A stretch of 46,834 bases of DNA from CAVOGJ01 sp963700865. Lineage in GTDB: Bacteria > Planctomycetota > Planctomycetia > Pirellulales > Pirellulaceae. The notes under the pieces are model-generated. The model saw nothing but the letters and a program-made list of their open reading frames with translations. It searched no databases and had not been told where the DNA came from. The stretch spans positions 1-46,834 of the forward strand of contig CAVOZC010000008.1 in NCBI GenBank assembly GCA_963700865.1, read 5' to 3'. This document shows, one piece after another, positions 25,354-35,810 of the stretch; the stretch's first letter is position 1; every line of letters starts with the position of its first letter. Made by a program: the position numbers and the translations under genes.

Positions 25354-26558
25354 TCAAACGGAAGTGGCGGACATGCCGAGCGATTTGGCTTCCCGTTCCA
25401 GGCACCGTGCCATCTGACGGACGGCTTGACGCAAACGGTTTTCGTTCTCTACCAGCGACATCCGCAGATAGCCCTCGCCCGATTCGCCAAATCCCGTTCC
25501 GGGACTCACCGCCACATCGCCCTTATCGAGCAACAGCATGGCAAAGTCCATGGTGGACATGCGTTGCCGCCACGCGTCGGGAATCGGGGTCCAGACGAAC
25601 ATGCCGGCTTTCGGCGTGGGCGGGTCCCAACCAATGCGTCGCAATCCGTCCAGCAATGCATCTCGCCGGCCTTTATAGATGGTGGATTGCTGCTCGACGG
25701 CCGCATCTCCGTCTCGCATGGCCACGATCGCCGCGATCTGGATCGCTTGAAACATCCCGTAATCGTAATAGCCCTTGATAATCCCAGCGCCCGGATCATT
25801 TCCGCGTTGCCAGCGCAGAAACCGACGCGCCATCCCGCCATGTTGTAACCCTTGCTCATCGTTGTGAATTCCACGCCCACGTCGGCGGCGCCGGGAGCCG
25901 TCAGAAAGCTGGGCGGATGGTATCCATCGAAGGCCACATCGGCGTAAGCGAAGTCGCTAATCACCATGAACCCGTACTTCTTGGCCAGCCGCACGACCTC
26001 GACGAAGAAAGCCGGCTCGACCGTGACGGTGGTTGGATTGTGTGGGTAGCAAATGATCAGCAACTTGGGTTTCGGAACCAGATGCTCGCACGTATAGGCA
26101 ATATTGCGGAGAAATTTCTCGTCATTCGCAACGTCCAGTGTAATGACGTTCCCCGCGGCCAGAGCCACCGCATACATATGGACGGGAAAGTAAGGAGACG
26201 GCACGATGGCCGTGTCGCCAGGTCCCATCAAGGCGAGGCACATGTGCGAGAAGCCCTCCTTGGAACCCAGGCAAGTCATGACCTGCGATTCGGGGTCGAG
26301 CCGTACGCCGTACTTCTTCAGATACTTGCCGGCCACTTCCCGCCGCAGGTTCACAATGCCATTCGATTTGCTATAGCCGTGATTGCGTGGATCATGGGCG
26401 GCTTCGCTCAGTTTTGCAATCACGTCGGCCGTGGGTGGATCCGAAGGGTTCCCCATCCCCAGATCAATCACATCGCTGCCGGCTCGCCGCTTCTGGTACA
26501 GCAAGTTGTTGATGCGGCCAAACATATAAGGTGGCAGTCGGAGCACGCGCCGCGACAT
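25354..26558 (-). CDS. PLP-dependent class I/II aminotransferase, AlaC/DapL-like (one frameshift)
   Basis: About 401 residues after repair. VLRLPPYMFGRINNLLYQKR and DVIDLGMGNPSDPPT are the usual start of the branch holding AlaC (glutamate-pyruvate) and LL-diaminopimelate aminotransferases. ICYPHNPTTVTV, DFAYADVAFDGYHPPS and TTMSKGYNMAGWRVGF (PLP lysine) follow. One base missing from the C run 25783-25785 breaks the frame. Adding it joins EMIRALG to IIKGYYDYGMFQAIQ and then to KAGMFVWTPIPD, ending at 25354. In planctomycetes this enzyme could serve lysine or alanine synthesis; sequence alone does not decide. It is divergent from proA. Confidence 0.85.
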
Positions 26559-27046
26559 TCACCTGGAAGGCTGCCTGGGAATCGTTGCCATTCGTTTCAT
26601 TCATCATTCTTGTATCCCGCGACGGGTTGGTTTCCCATGAGGCCAGGAAGCGGACAGCTTCCGCAACGCCCCTGCTGGCGGTGCGGGCCCACCCATCCGA
26701 CGGCCACGCGGATTCGGCCGCCCCGGATGGGTCGCATCTCCCTCACCAAACATACTCCGTTGCGGTTCCGCAAGCGAGTCCGTGGCACTCCTCAACACGC
26801 TGGGGAAGGACACCGTGGACCCGACGATGCTATCAGCCGGCGGTCGACGGCACTGCGGAAATCGCACAGAATCGAGGTGGTCCGATCGCGCCGGCCACGG
26901 GATGAGGCTCGACGATTGCCGCGGGAATCAGCCCACCTGGCCCGCCGAAGGCCAGACCGGGCGACGAGCCGCTCCAATACCGATTGACCGCCAACGTGCG
27001 ATGCTCGACCATCGTCCCTACCAATCCCGTGAATCTGGTGACCGCG
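26559..27046. other. Divergent intergenic region
   Basis: It lies between the aminotransferase and proA. It contains a 9-bp inverted repeat (ACCCATCCG at 26691, CGGATGGGT at 26724) with a 24-nt loop, and no T run. No gene is supported; frames on both strands are Arg-rich shadows. The hairpin might be regulatory, but nothing shows it. Confidence 0.4.
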
Positions 27047-28315
27047 ATGCCTGCCCCTGCCGACCTGCCAGCCTACTGCCTTGACGTTGCCGAGCGAGCC
27101 AGAAACGCATCCCGTCAGCTGGCGATGGCGGACACGGAGCAGAAGAACGCGTGGCTGCGGCTGGCGGCCACCGAACTCGTGGCCGCTCAGTCCACCATCC
27201 TGGCGGCGAATGCGACCGATGTGGCGGCTGCCGACCGGCATGGACTGACGGCCGCCCAGGTGGACCGCTTGCAATTATCGCCAGAACGGCTGGTTGGAAT
27301 GGCCCAGGGGCTGGAACAGGTCGCCGCGCTGCCCGATCCGATTGGCCGTGTGCTGGAATCGCGGGAACGGCCCAACGGACTGGTGATCAACAAGGTATGC
27401 GTGCCGCTCGGCGTCGCCTTCTTTATCTACGAGTCCCGACCCAACGTGACGGCCGATGCGGCGGCCATCTGCGTCAAAAGTGGGAATGCGGTGATCCTGC
27501 GTGGCGGCAAAGAGGCCGCACAGTCCAGTGCCGCCGTTGTCGAACGGCTGCGCGATGCGGCGGGCCGCTGCGGTCTGCCGCCCGATGGTGTGCAACTGGT
27601 GGAGACGACCGATCGAGATGCCATTGATTGTTTTCTTCATCTGCCCGCTTACATTGACCTGGCGATCCCGCGTGGTGGTGAGGGATTGATTCGACGGGTG
27701 GTGGCCGAGGCGCGAATGCCGGTGCTGAAACATTTCAGTGGCAATTGCCACGTTTACGTGGACGCGACCGCCGATCTCGCCATGGCCGTTGCCATTCTCG
27801 TCGATTCCAAGTGCCAACGGATGGGAGTCTGCAACGCGGCTGAATCGCTGCTCGTCCATGCCTCGGTCGCCGCCGAATTCCTCCCGCGCGTCGCCCAGGC
27901 CCTGGCACCTTACGGGGTGGAAATTCGCGGCGACGAAACGACCCGCAAGTGGATTCCTTCCGCAGTGGCCGTCTCCGCAGAGGACCTGGCCACCGAGTTT
28001 CTGGGGCCCGTCCTCTCCGTCTGTGTGGTCGACACACTCGCGCAAGCGATCGAGCACATCAATCGCTTTGGTTCCAAACACACCGACGCCATCGTGGCCA
28101 GGGACCCCGCGACCATCGCACGATTCGAATCCGAGGTCGACACCGCGGCCGTCATGGTCAATACCAGCACTCGATTCCATGATGGGGGCGAATTCGGATT
28201 GGGTGCTGAAATCGGCATCAGTACCGACAAATTTCACGCGCGGGGCCCCTGCGGTCTGAATGAATTGACCACCTATAAGTATCTGGTCCGCGGCACTGGC
28301 CAGCTCCGCGGCTAG
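27047..28315 (+). CDS. proA: Glutamate-5-semialdehyde dehydrogenase (gamma-glutamyl phosphate reductase)
   Basis: 422 residues, the normal length. It reduces gamma-glutamyl phosphate to glutamate semialdehyde in proline synthesis. Aldehyde-dehydrogenase-fold landmarks are VPLGVAFFIYESRPNVTADA, VILRGGKEAAQSS, VLKHFSGNCHVYVD, the catalytic Cys in RMGVCNAAESLLVH, GSKHTDAIVA and RFHDGGEFGLGAEIGIS. MPAPADLPAYCLD at 27047 is chosen over a GTG-type start at 26984, since the family begins about here. The frame is clean. proB is not in the window. fliM follows after 28 bp. Confidence 0.95.
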   Translation: MPAPADLPAYCLDVAERARNASRQLAMADTEQKNAWLRLAATELVAAQSTILAANATDVAAADRHGLTAAQVDRLQLSPERLVGMAQGLEQVAALPDPIGRVLESRERPNGLVINKVCVPLGVAFFIYESRPNVTADAAAICVKSGNAVILRGGKEAAQSSAAVVERLRDAAGRCGLPPDGVQLVETTDRDAIDCFLHLPAYIDLAIPRGGEGLIRRVVAEARMPVLKHFSGNCHVYVDATADLAMAVAILVDSKCQRMGVCNAAESLLVHASVAAEFLPRVAQALAPYGVEIRGDETTRKWIPSAVAVSAEDLATEFLGPVLSVCVVDTLAQAIEHINRFGSKHTDAIVARDPATIARFESEVDTAAVMVNTSTRFHDGGEFGLGAEIGISTDKFHARGPCGLNELTTYKYLVRGTGQLRG

Positions 28316-28343
28316 CAAGTGACGGGCTTTCAAGGAGGAAACC

Positions 28344-29262
28344 ATGCAACCGGAAGAACTGACGGCTCAGGAGCGGGCGAGTCTGATGGAAGATGGCCCG
28401 CGTCGCTGCGAACCATTGCCGGCGCAGGCCTGGGAAGCGGTCGAGGAACGGCCGCTGCTCGAGCGGACCCTGTGTGCGGGATTGACCGACCTGTGGCGTG
28501 ATTTCGCACTGCGCTGGTCCGAAGCACTCACGATTCGGCTGAAGACCGATGTCGTCGCTGAACTGGGAGAACTGCGCGCCGTGTCGTACGGGGACATGGT
28601 GTTCGCCGCCGATCGGCCAACGTGCTTCCATGTCGTCCGGTCCCCACAGATGCCAGGTCCCCTCGTGATTGAATTGACGCCCCAGCTTGCCCTCCCGCTG
28701 GTGGATCGACTGCTGGGTGAAACGAACCTGCCTCAGCCCGTCGGGCCGTGCACTCTAACGACGATCGAAGCGCAACTTGTGTGTCAGCTCACGGAACGGA
28801 TGCTGGACCAGATTGGTGATGCCTGGCTGCCGGTCGTGTCACTCACGCTGGCCATCGAACGGCTCGAGAGCAACCCTCGGGTCGTGCGGGCTGCGCATCC
28901 GGGTGAGCCCTTCGTGGTGGCCGAGTTCCAAGTAAACCTGGCGCGCTGCGGCCGGTTACCTGCGGCTCGGCGTGCCGTTGGCGTTCGCCGAAGCGCATCG
29001 TGCAGCGCTGGCCCAACCCCACTTTCAAAGCGGTGGCGGCGAGCCGCCACTGCCCAGCGGCGGACTGCCGTTGCGCGTGGTGCTGGCCGAGGTTAACGTC
29101 GCCCAAGATGAACTGATGTCGCTACGAGTCGGAGACATCCTCACCACCGATCAGGCGGCGGACGAACCGGCCACCGTCCTGATCAATGAGCGTCCCGCCT
29201 TTTGGGCACGACCCGGCGCGCATGGCGGACACAAGGCAATACGGATCGAATCCCGCTACTGA
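28344..29262 (+). CDS. fliM: Flagellar motor switch protein FliM-like (one frameshift)
   Basis: About 305 residues after repair. The N-terminus ELTAQERASLMEDG resembles, loosely, the LSQxEIDALL CheY-binding peptide of FliM. The middle domain has VVAELGELRAVSYGDMVF, LVIELTPQLALPLVDRLLG and LTTIEAQLVCQLTERMLDQI. The C-terminal SpoA domain is LRVVLAEVNVAQDELMSLRV and GDILTTDQAADEPATVLIN. One extra base at about 28950-28953 breaks the frame before YLRLGVPLAFAEAHR. GGAGG lies 6 nt before the ATG. It would sit in the flagellar C-ring and set the direction of rotation. No other flagellar gene is in the window. It may be co-transcribed with proA. Confidence 0.75.
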
Positions 29263-29340
29263 CAGGCTTCGCCATCCGCATTCCGCACGCACGAGCACGC
29301 AGAACAGCCGGCCGTCGCACGTCAGGGCGCAAGTCGGGAC

Positions 29341-32300
29341 TCAATCCCCACCAAGTACAACTTCCAGGCGGGCCACGGCACCGTCTCGTCGCAGGATACG
29401 GCGGGTCATGTCGGCGTCGAGTCGCAGGCCGTTGATGATGGTCACTTCACCATCGTGCCCGATAACGCGGACTTGAGGGGTCCCGTGCGAACGTTGATAG
29501 ACCACCGGGATTTGGCAATACGTGAACGCCAGCCCCTGGGCGGGTACGGTGACGGACCGCACACGGGCCGATTGATCGACGTACTGAAATTCCGAGGCCG
29601 CCGACGCGAATTCGGTCGCATGGAGCAAGGTCGGTTGCAGCTGTAGCTGGCCCCGCCGCACGCGAACGCCCAATTCGCCGAACCGTGTCAGGATTTCCTC
29701 CTTGACCTGACCAGTCATACCGGGCTGGCGAGCGCCGGCAGTCGCGGGCGTATGCGAGTAGGGATCGGTGGGGAAGGCGCCGAATGTCTGCGGCGATTTA
29801 TCGGGGCCCAAGCCGGACCGCACGCGATCATAAGCATCCGCCAGCCGCTGCACGACCTCTGGGGCAGCTCCTTCGTCGAGCGCTCGAAAGTAATTCTCCT
29901 GGGTGGCCAGCAGCAATTTGGAGACCATGTGCCAATAGATACAGCCCAGTCCTTCGTAACCGTACATGGTGCCGGAGCGGCCGGTATACGATTTGTGCTG
30001 AAAGACGTTTTCGAATAGTTCAACGACGGCTGGCCCCCATTGCTGGATCGTCTCGCCATGAACCGTCTGGTCCGCGGCAAGTCGTTCCAAACGGAGCTCC
30101 ACATCTCCCTTGTGCCGCAAGTCGGCGGCAAAGCGATAGACGCCCATCGCATCCCGGCACAGCAACGAATGATCGCCTGTGGTCAAGAGTGCCTGCAGGA
30201 GTGGATTTTCATTTACCTGAACTTCGGGGATCACATTGCGGTCGAGGAAGTCGGCCAGCTCGCGAACCGGATAGAGCATGAAACTCCGTTGATCCTCACG
30301 ATACATGCGACTGAGAAGAGCGCTTCCAGCAGGTCGGCGGTTTGGTCGGCCGTGAGGGCTCCGGAACTGAGCACGGCGACTTGCCCCTCAAGCATCTCGT
30401 ACAAATGACGTAGCGTAACTTCTTGTCCGCTGAATTCCAGCAAGTTGTAGGCGTGGTACAGGCAATCCTCGCGGTAACTCTGGCGGATGGTAACGTCGGC
30501 GAACTCCCGAGCCAGTTGGCACAGGTCACGGATTTCGCTGACGGCCACTTCCGTCCGTTCCCAGGAGGCGTCGTCGAACATTGTTTCGCGGTACGCCGAG
30601 AAGGCCTGCCCGAGGCGATCCATCAGCTGGCGTCGCATCCGCGGCGACAGGGGCTGGTCGAGCAAATGACGTTCGGCTTGTAGTGCGGCGTGGATCCGCG
30701 ACATCCACTCATGCACGCCGACCGACAGGGAGTAGTGGTCGCGGCTGGAATCGGCAAAGAGTGCCTCGCAAAAATCAAGATAGCGTCGCAGGTAGCAGAG
30801 CGTGACGACCGAGACGCCGTGTCCCACGAGGGCGTTATTCGCATCGTTCCATTCGGGCCGCTGCGTGTTCATCCAGATGCCACCGCCGGGGACAAAGTTC
30901 GACAGCTTGGACAACATGGGGACGAGCAGTTTTTCGGCAAGATTGACGTGTCGAATTCGCCCCTGGGAATCGGGAACCAGTTTTCCATCGGCGCCCAGCA
31001 AGGCCACCCGCTGGGCGACTTGTTGAGCGCGTTGCTCGTCAAAGAGGATCGTATCGCGGCCGTTGCGAATCAACTCTTCGTAAGGCTTGATGCGATAGGG
31101 GACATCGAGATAGACGAAGCGATCGCTGCCGAGCAGTTCCGTCAATCTCTGGGGCTCCCGATCGTGGAGCGATTCAAGCAACTTCAACAGATAGATGATC
31201 TGATGATCGCCCCAGTAACCGATGTTGCTCCAAGGGTCGTCGGGATCAAGCTCCTCCCACTCCATGCCGGTATGCAGCACGCGGTAGGGGTTAAAGCCAT
31301 CCTTCGTCGACCCGTTGACGAATTTGGAGAGCACCGATTCGAGGAAGCCGGGAAAACTCTGGCACAGTCCTTCCCAGTTTTGAAAGATATCTCGCCAGTT
31401 GCCCTGGTAGCTGAGCGTGGGACGACCCGCGGCATCCTTGAGACGGATGCGGAACTGGTTCCAAGGGCGACTCGGATCTCCATGGCGACGACTGAAAGTG
31501 ATCGGCAAAAATTCGTAGACCAATCGCGTGAGTCGCGGATCAGCGGCGGCGGCCACGGCTTCCGCCAATTCGCGGGGCGTGGACTTGACGGGGAGTGCTT
31601 GCAAGCAAGCTTCATGCTGGGCGGCCACCTCGGTATTCTGCTGTGCGACAAAGTGGCGAAAATCCTCGCCGCGGATGGAGTGGTTGTCGACGAACACGCC
31701 ACCCCGCATGTTGTTGAACAACACATTGGCGAAGTGATGCACGCAAGCCGTTTTGTCCGCCGTGTGTTGCAGGCCGTCCGCGCTGGCCACATTCTGGACC
31801 AGCCGGTCGGTGCCCGCCTGGATCGCTCGTTCCACTTCGTCGGCGGAATGACGACCGGCGAGCAGCGCTCTCCGCAGTTCCACCAGCGAGACATGTCCGT
31901 GGCCGACGTCGGCGACCATGTGCCACGAAAGTGACTGCCCGGGAAGGATTTCGCGGCCGGGGTTCACGAGAAAGTAATTTCCCCGTCGTCCGGTCAAGAG
32001 CGATTCGGCAGCCGGCGTGACGCCACCGCGAAAAGCGGCCAGCGCCTCGGGAGAGAGGCAGATTCGACTCTCGGGCAAGCCGACCGACCAGACGACGTTC
32101 GCTCGCAAGACCTCGACCGGATACGTGCCGTCCGAGATGCCGGCCGTGACCGCGTAAATTCCTAACCGTGTCGCAGCGTCACATTCCGTCCGTTTGTAGG
32201 CATCCGTTAAACAACTGGCAAACCGGTAGGTACTTTGCGGAATCCCCCACGGCAGAACATTGCGCAGGCCATCCATCACGGACAGTTGCACCGGCGTGTC

Positions 32301-32798
32301 CCCTTCATTGACGACCTGAGTCGTGCGTACGATGCCGAGGGCATCCGCGGCCGCCCAGCGGGTGCGAAAGGTGAGCCGTCTGGCGGGAATAGATTCCTCA
32401 AAGATCAATTGGTTTCCGACCAGGCTCTTATAGAGACTGCGACGGCGTTCTCCCTGGCTGGGCCGCAACTCCGCAAAGGGCTCCCAATACCACGGCTCCT
32501 GATCCACGGTCTTGACCCAGAAATGGGCGGACCATCCGGTGTGGGTGTGCCCATCGTGCAGGCGATCAACGGTCTCGTAAGGAAAAAGCGCCGACTCGGG
32601 ATCGCAGCGGCCGGCGGTCAGGCCCCCGCGGCTGGAAACATACATCCAAATGTCACAATCACTGACGACGTTGACGAAGAAGGGAGCCATTCGATCGACG
32701 TCAGCGATGCGATAGCACTCGACGCCGTCGAGCGCCACGAAGCCGTTATCATGCAGCTGCGTACCAGGGGGTGCCGTATTGCCAATCACAAAAGACAT
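29341..32798 (-). CDS. Large six-hairpin glycosidase / glycoside-phosphorylase-like protein (one frameshift)
   Basis: About 1152 residues with no signal peptide, so probably cytosolic. The N-terminal beta-sandwich region has the block SSRGGLTAGRCDPESALFPY (residues ~50-70), then WVKTVDQEPWYWEP. The catalytic (alpha/alpha) barrel appears to lie at ~330-850, with FVPGGGIWMNTQ and RPEWNDANNALVG near residue 650. A W-N-D block of this kind carries the acid in GH94-type phosphorylases. The length and design recall beta-1,3-glucan phosphorylases (GH149/GH161), which I offer as the best guess only. One base missing at 30308-30314 separates EALFS from RMYREDQRSFMLYPV. It lies 44 bp downstream of the GH17 gene, same strand. 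Confidence 0.6.
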
Positions 32799-32842
32799 GT
32801 TGCCACACTTTCCCAACAGTAAAATAGATTCCGCGAACCGGA

Positions 32843-33928
32843 CTAGCGTGCTTCCAAAACCGTCGACATGGCCGCTTTGGGGGTTCGATCCGCCCGATAC
32901 AGCCCCCAATGCTTTTCGACTTCCTCGGGATCATCGCCACCTTTCCAAGGTTCGTCGAAGGCCTCGAAGTAGAAAAGGGGTATTTTCTCCTTCCGCGTCC
33001 ACGTCGTCAGGTCGCGAAAGAACTGCGTTTGCTGCGGCTCGCCCGGCTGTCCGGCAATCCGCTGTGCCTGGTCACCCGTCTTGGCTACCGAGGTCGCCCA
33101 GCCAGTCTCGCCAATGACGATCAAATGTTGCGGATGCATCGCTTTGACGATTTCGTATTTTTCCTGGGTGAAGGGGAGAGCCTGCTCGAGCGATCTGCCG
33201 TGCCACATCGCATAGGCGTGCATGACGATGAAGTCCAATTCGGCCGCCAGGTCGCGGCTGGCAGGTGTCTCCCAGTACATGAAATCGTCGGCCACGGTGA
33301 TGGCTGCCTCGGTCGCCTGCCGGGCCGAGCGAACGTAAGCCAGCAACCGCTCGGGCTGCAGCGCGTGAAACGACCAGAAGACCTGGGTCTCGTTGCCGAT
33401 GCTGACTGCCGCTACCACATCCGGATAGTCGTTGGCGATCTTCACGGCTTGCTCCACCTGACGACGATTGGCCTGGACGGCAGCCGGCAACTCCATCCGC
33501 GGGGCGCCCTCGATCTGGGTCGTCTCGGTAGCCACCCAGGCGCCCACCATCACCTTCAGGTCGAGCCGATCCTGGCGGATCACCCGGCAGACGAGTTCGG
33601 CAAACGGGTCCGAACCGTAAACCCGCAACATCTGCCAGTGTTGGGCCAGCAGGTGCATGTCTTCGCGAATCTGAGCCTCGGTGGGTTGATTGGCAGCGTC
33701 TCCCGGCCGCTGTCCGGCGCGGAAAGGTCCGTAGCTGATGCCGTCGCGGGGCGTACCGTCGGCACGAAACAGGGCCGGCTGGCGGCGGGCGATGGTGGAG
33801 GAGGCCGGGGCTTCGGCCGTCGATGACTCCTGGGCGACCGACGCGAAGGGCCACGCGATGAAGAGACAGAGGCCAAGTGGCCGGATGGTCGACGAAAAGA
33901 GTGCGGAAACTTTATTCTTGGTTATCAT
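32843..33928 (-). CDS. Exported GH17 glycoside hydrolase (beta-1,3-glucanase family)
   Basis: 361 residues. Signal peptide LGLCLFIAWPFASVAQ (residues ~18-33). The barrel of family GH17 shows DGISYGPFRAGQRPGDAAN and HLLAQHWQMLRVYGSDPF. The acid/base is Glu180 in AAVSIGNETQVFW and the nucleophile is Glu274 in LIVIGETGWATS. FYFEAFDEPWKGGDD and the short end HWGLYRADRTPKAAM are typical. Both catalytic Glu residues are present, so it should be active on beta-1,3-linked glucans such as laminarin, or as a transglucosylase. The ATG at 33928 gives the signal peptide; longer frames do not. It is followed on the same strand by the large glycosidase-like gene, and is divergent from the DUF1559 operon. 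Confidence 0.85.
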   Translation of the reverse strand: MITKNKVSALFSSTIRPLGLCLFIAWPFASVAQESSTAEAPASSTIARRQPALFRADGTPRDGISYGPFRAGQRPGDAANQPTEAQIREDMHLLAQHWQMLRVYGSDPFAELVCRVIRQDRLDLKVMVGAWVATETTQIEGAPRMELPAAVQANRRQVEQAVKIANDYPDVVAAVSIGNETQVFWSFHALQPERLLAYVRSARQATEAAITVADDFMYWETPASRDLAAELDFIVMHAYAMWHGRSLEQALPFTQEKYEIVKAMHPQHLIVIGETGWATSVAKTGDQAQRIAGQPGEPQQTQFFRDLTTWTRKEKIPLFYFEAFDEPWKGGDDPEEVEKHWGLYRADRTPKAAMSTVLEAR

Positions 33929-34092
33929 GGGAAAAACCGGGCCAGAGGAATGGTTTTGCGTGCGGGGCTCGACAAAGCGCGGGCCCTGAGCCGATTGTAA
34001 CAATGAGTAACACGTTTCACAGCCGTAAAAAGTCGTCCTGGGTGGAAAAAAACATGACTTTCCTCTTCTCGAAATTTTCATCCGCTGGATTC

Positions 34093-34122
34093 TTGACTCG
34101 TGGGCGGTGAGAATGGTAGCAT
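34093..34122 (+). promoter_or_regulatory. Possible promoter of the DUF1559-lipoprotein-GH16-like run
   Basis: TTGACT (34093-34098) and TAGCAT (34117-34122) are separated by 18 bp, about 180 bp before the ATG at 34301. The -35 is good and the -10 matches four of six bases. Confidence 0.35.
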
Positions 34123-34300
34123 GCGGCTGGTAACAGTTACTGAATTTGTATGCCTCGCGTGGCACTGGGCGAGCGGGAAAGGGCACGGGCGGGCGGTCGC
34201 TTTGCGGGCGACCGCGGCGGGCCTGGGCTTGAGCGGTCGGGCTGGCAATCGAGGCAGGGACGCATCACAATTCGCAGGTTCCCCACAGGAGTCATTTACG

Positions 34301-35275
34301 ATGGAAACTCGGCAGTGTAATCGGGACGCCCGCGAAGGTTTTACCCTCGTCGAATTGCTGGTGGTGATCGCCATCATTGGCATTCTGGTGGCACTCTTGT
34401 TGCCCGCGGTACAGCAGGCCCGCGAAGCCGCTCGGCGTGCCCAATGTTCCAACAAACTTCGCCAGATCGCCTTGGGCATTCTTAACGCCGAGAACGCGAC
34501 TCGAAAATTCCCGGTGCAGGGTGGTTATGTATCCCCCGAACTGGATCACAACGGTCAGGTCATGCCGGCCGGCAATTGTCGCAGCTTTCTGGTTGCCATC
34601 CTGCCTTATATCGAGGAGCAGCCGCTGTTCGATTTGTTCGCACCCAGCCTTGACGGAACGACCTACGGTGGCAACGGTGCGGCGGGAGGCTTGGGGAATT
34701 CCCGGGCGCTGATGGAGCGGGTGGTCGACGCGTACCAATGTCCGTCTGACAATTCCGAGCAGGTTTCAACCGTACAATATCAGTGGTTCCGCGTGCCCGT
34801 TTCGCTTACCGACTATAAGGGGGTGGAGGGAAGTTCGCAGTTAGGTGCGAACGAAGGGACGACGTTGCCTGACGAATTCCGCGGAATCACGCCGGACCGT
34901 CACCGTTGGACGAATGCAGCGGGCATGTTTTTTCGCAATAGCTGGTTACGGCCGGTGAAGATGCGATCGGTGAAGGACGGAACCTCGAAAACGTTCATGG
35001 TGGGAGAGGATATGCCGAAGTACAACAGCCACTCGGCATGTTTCTACTCCAACGGGACCTGGTCGAGCGTCCATGCCCCGCTGAATTACAAACCCGAGAC
35101 GCCTCGTCCGGACGAGTGGTGGTTGTCCCAGGGCTTCCGCTCCAATCATCCAGGCGGCGTCCATTTTGCGAACGTCGATGGCTCGGTGAGACTCGTTTCA
35201 GACAGCGTGGAAAAAGCCATCATTCTGGCGAGCGGCACGCGGAATGGATCTGAGGTCGCGGCGCTGAGTGAGTAG
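34301..35275 (+). CDS. DUF1559 (H-X9-DG) pseudopilin-like protein
   Basis: 324 residues. Prepilin signal EGFTLVELLVVIAIIGIL, then AVQQAREAARRAQCSNKLRQ. The central block CRSFLVAILPYIEEQPLFDL and DAYQCPSDNSEQVS is typical. It has the full C-terminal H-X9-DG motif in HPGGVHFANVDGSVRL. AGGAG lies 9 nt before the ATG at 34301, so the 67-residue extension in the longest frame is dropped. It heads a plus-strand run with the lipoprotein (43 bp later) and the GH16-like dockerin gene, which mirrors the DUF1559-dockerin pairing at 16689-19075. Confidence 0.92.
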   Translation: METRQCNRDAREGFTLVELLVVIAIIGILVALLLPAVQQAREAARRAQCSNKLRQIALGILNAENATRKFPVQGGYVSPELDHNGQVMPAGNCRSFLVAILPYIEEQPLFDLFAPSLDGTTYGGNGAAGGLGNSRALMERVVDAYQCPSDNSEQVSTVQYQWFRVPVSLTDYKGVEGSSQLGANEGTTLPDEFRGITPDRHRWTNAAGMFFRNSWLRPVKMRSVKDGTSKTFMVGEDMPKYNSHSACFYSNGTWSSVHAPLNYKPETPRPDEWWLSQGFRSNHPGGVHFANVDGSVRLVSDSVEKAIILASGTRNGSEVAALSE

Positions 35276-35318
35276 TCGGTTACCAACACACTGCCTCCAA
35301 TAGTCGAGAGAATGAACG

Positions 35319-35765
35319 ATGGTCGAATGCACTCGCGGCCAGCGGCTGGCACGGCCGGGCATCCCATGGATCGGTTGGGCGCTCCTATGTCCACTGCTGG
35401 GTTGCGGCACGTATGAATCGACGGTGACGGGTCTTGTCACGATCGATGGCGCCCCCGTGGATAAGGGGACGGTGTCATTCTCCCCCAAAACTAGCAGCGA
35501 CATGGGCAGTGGTGCCTATGCCGATATCGACGCGGAAGGCCGCTACGATCTCCGTACGGGGGGCGAGCGAGGCCTGCACGCCGGCGACTATTTAGTGTCG
35601 GTCGTGGTGAGTGAAGTACTGCCTCCACCGGCCGAGGGCTTTCCGCCGCCGGGAGCCAGACTGATTTCACCGAAAAAATATTCCAACGGCGAAACCTCCG
35701 GTCTGGAATGTGTCGTGGAACGGGGCAGTAACGTGTTTGACATCCAAATGACTTCTGGCAAGTAA
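35319..35765 (+). CDS. Small lipoprotein, carboxypeptidase-regulatory-like
   Basis: 148 residues. The signal ends in LLCPLLGCG, with LLGC as lipobox, so it is probably an anchored lipoprotein. The mature part is one beta-sandwich: TGLVTIDGAPVDKGTVSFSP, ADIDAEGRYDLRTGG, GLHAGDYLVSVVVSE. This is the carboxypeptidase-regulatory/transthyretin-like fold of a lipoprotein family that planctomycetes often encode right after DUF1559 genes. Role unknown; the pairing suggests it works with the pseudopilin at the surface. It is 45 bp before the GH16-like gene. Confidence 0.8.
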   Translation: MVECTRGQRLARPGIPWIGWALLCPLLGCGTYESTVTGLVTIDGAPVDKGTVSFSPKTSSDMGSGAYADIDAEGRYDLRTGGERGLHAGDYLVSVVVSEVLPPPAEGFPPPGARLISPKKYSNGETSGLECVVERGSNVFDIQMTSGK

Positions 35766-35810
35766 GGCTTAGCCGTTTCGCACTCGGCTTATTTAACAAG
35801 GAACGATTTA

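Noticed and set aside
26691..26732. 9-bp inverted repeat upstream of proA as an attenuator
   Set aside because: No leader peptide, alternative stem or T run is visible.
27275..28345. 356-codon frame antisense to proA
   Set aside because: Shadow of a well-conserved core gene.
30690..31934. 414-codon plus-strand frame inside the large glycosidase-like gene
   Set aside because: Antisense shadow; the minus strand carries the recognisable domain blocks.
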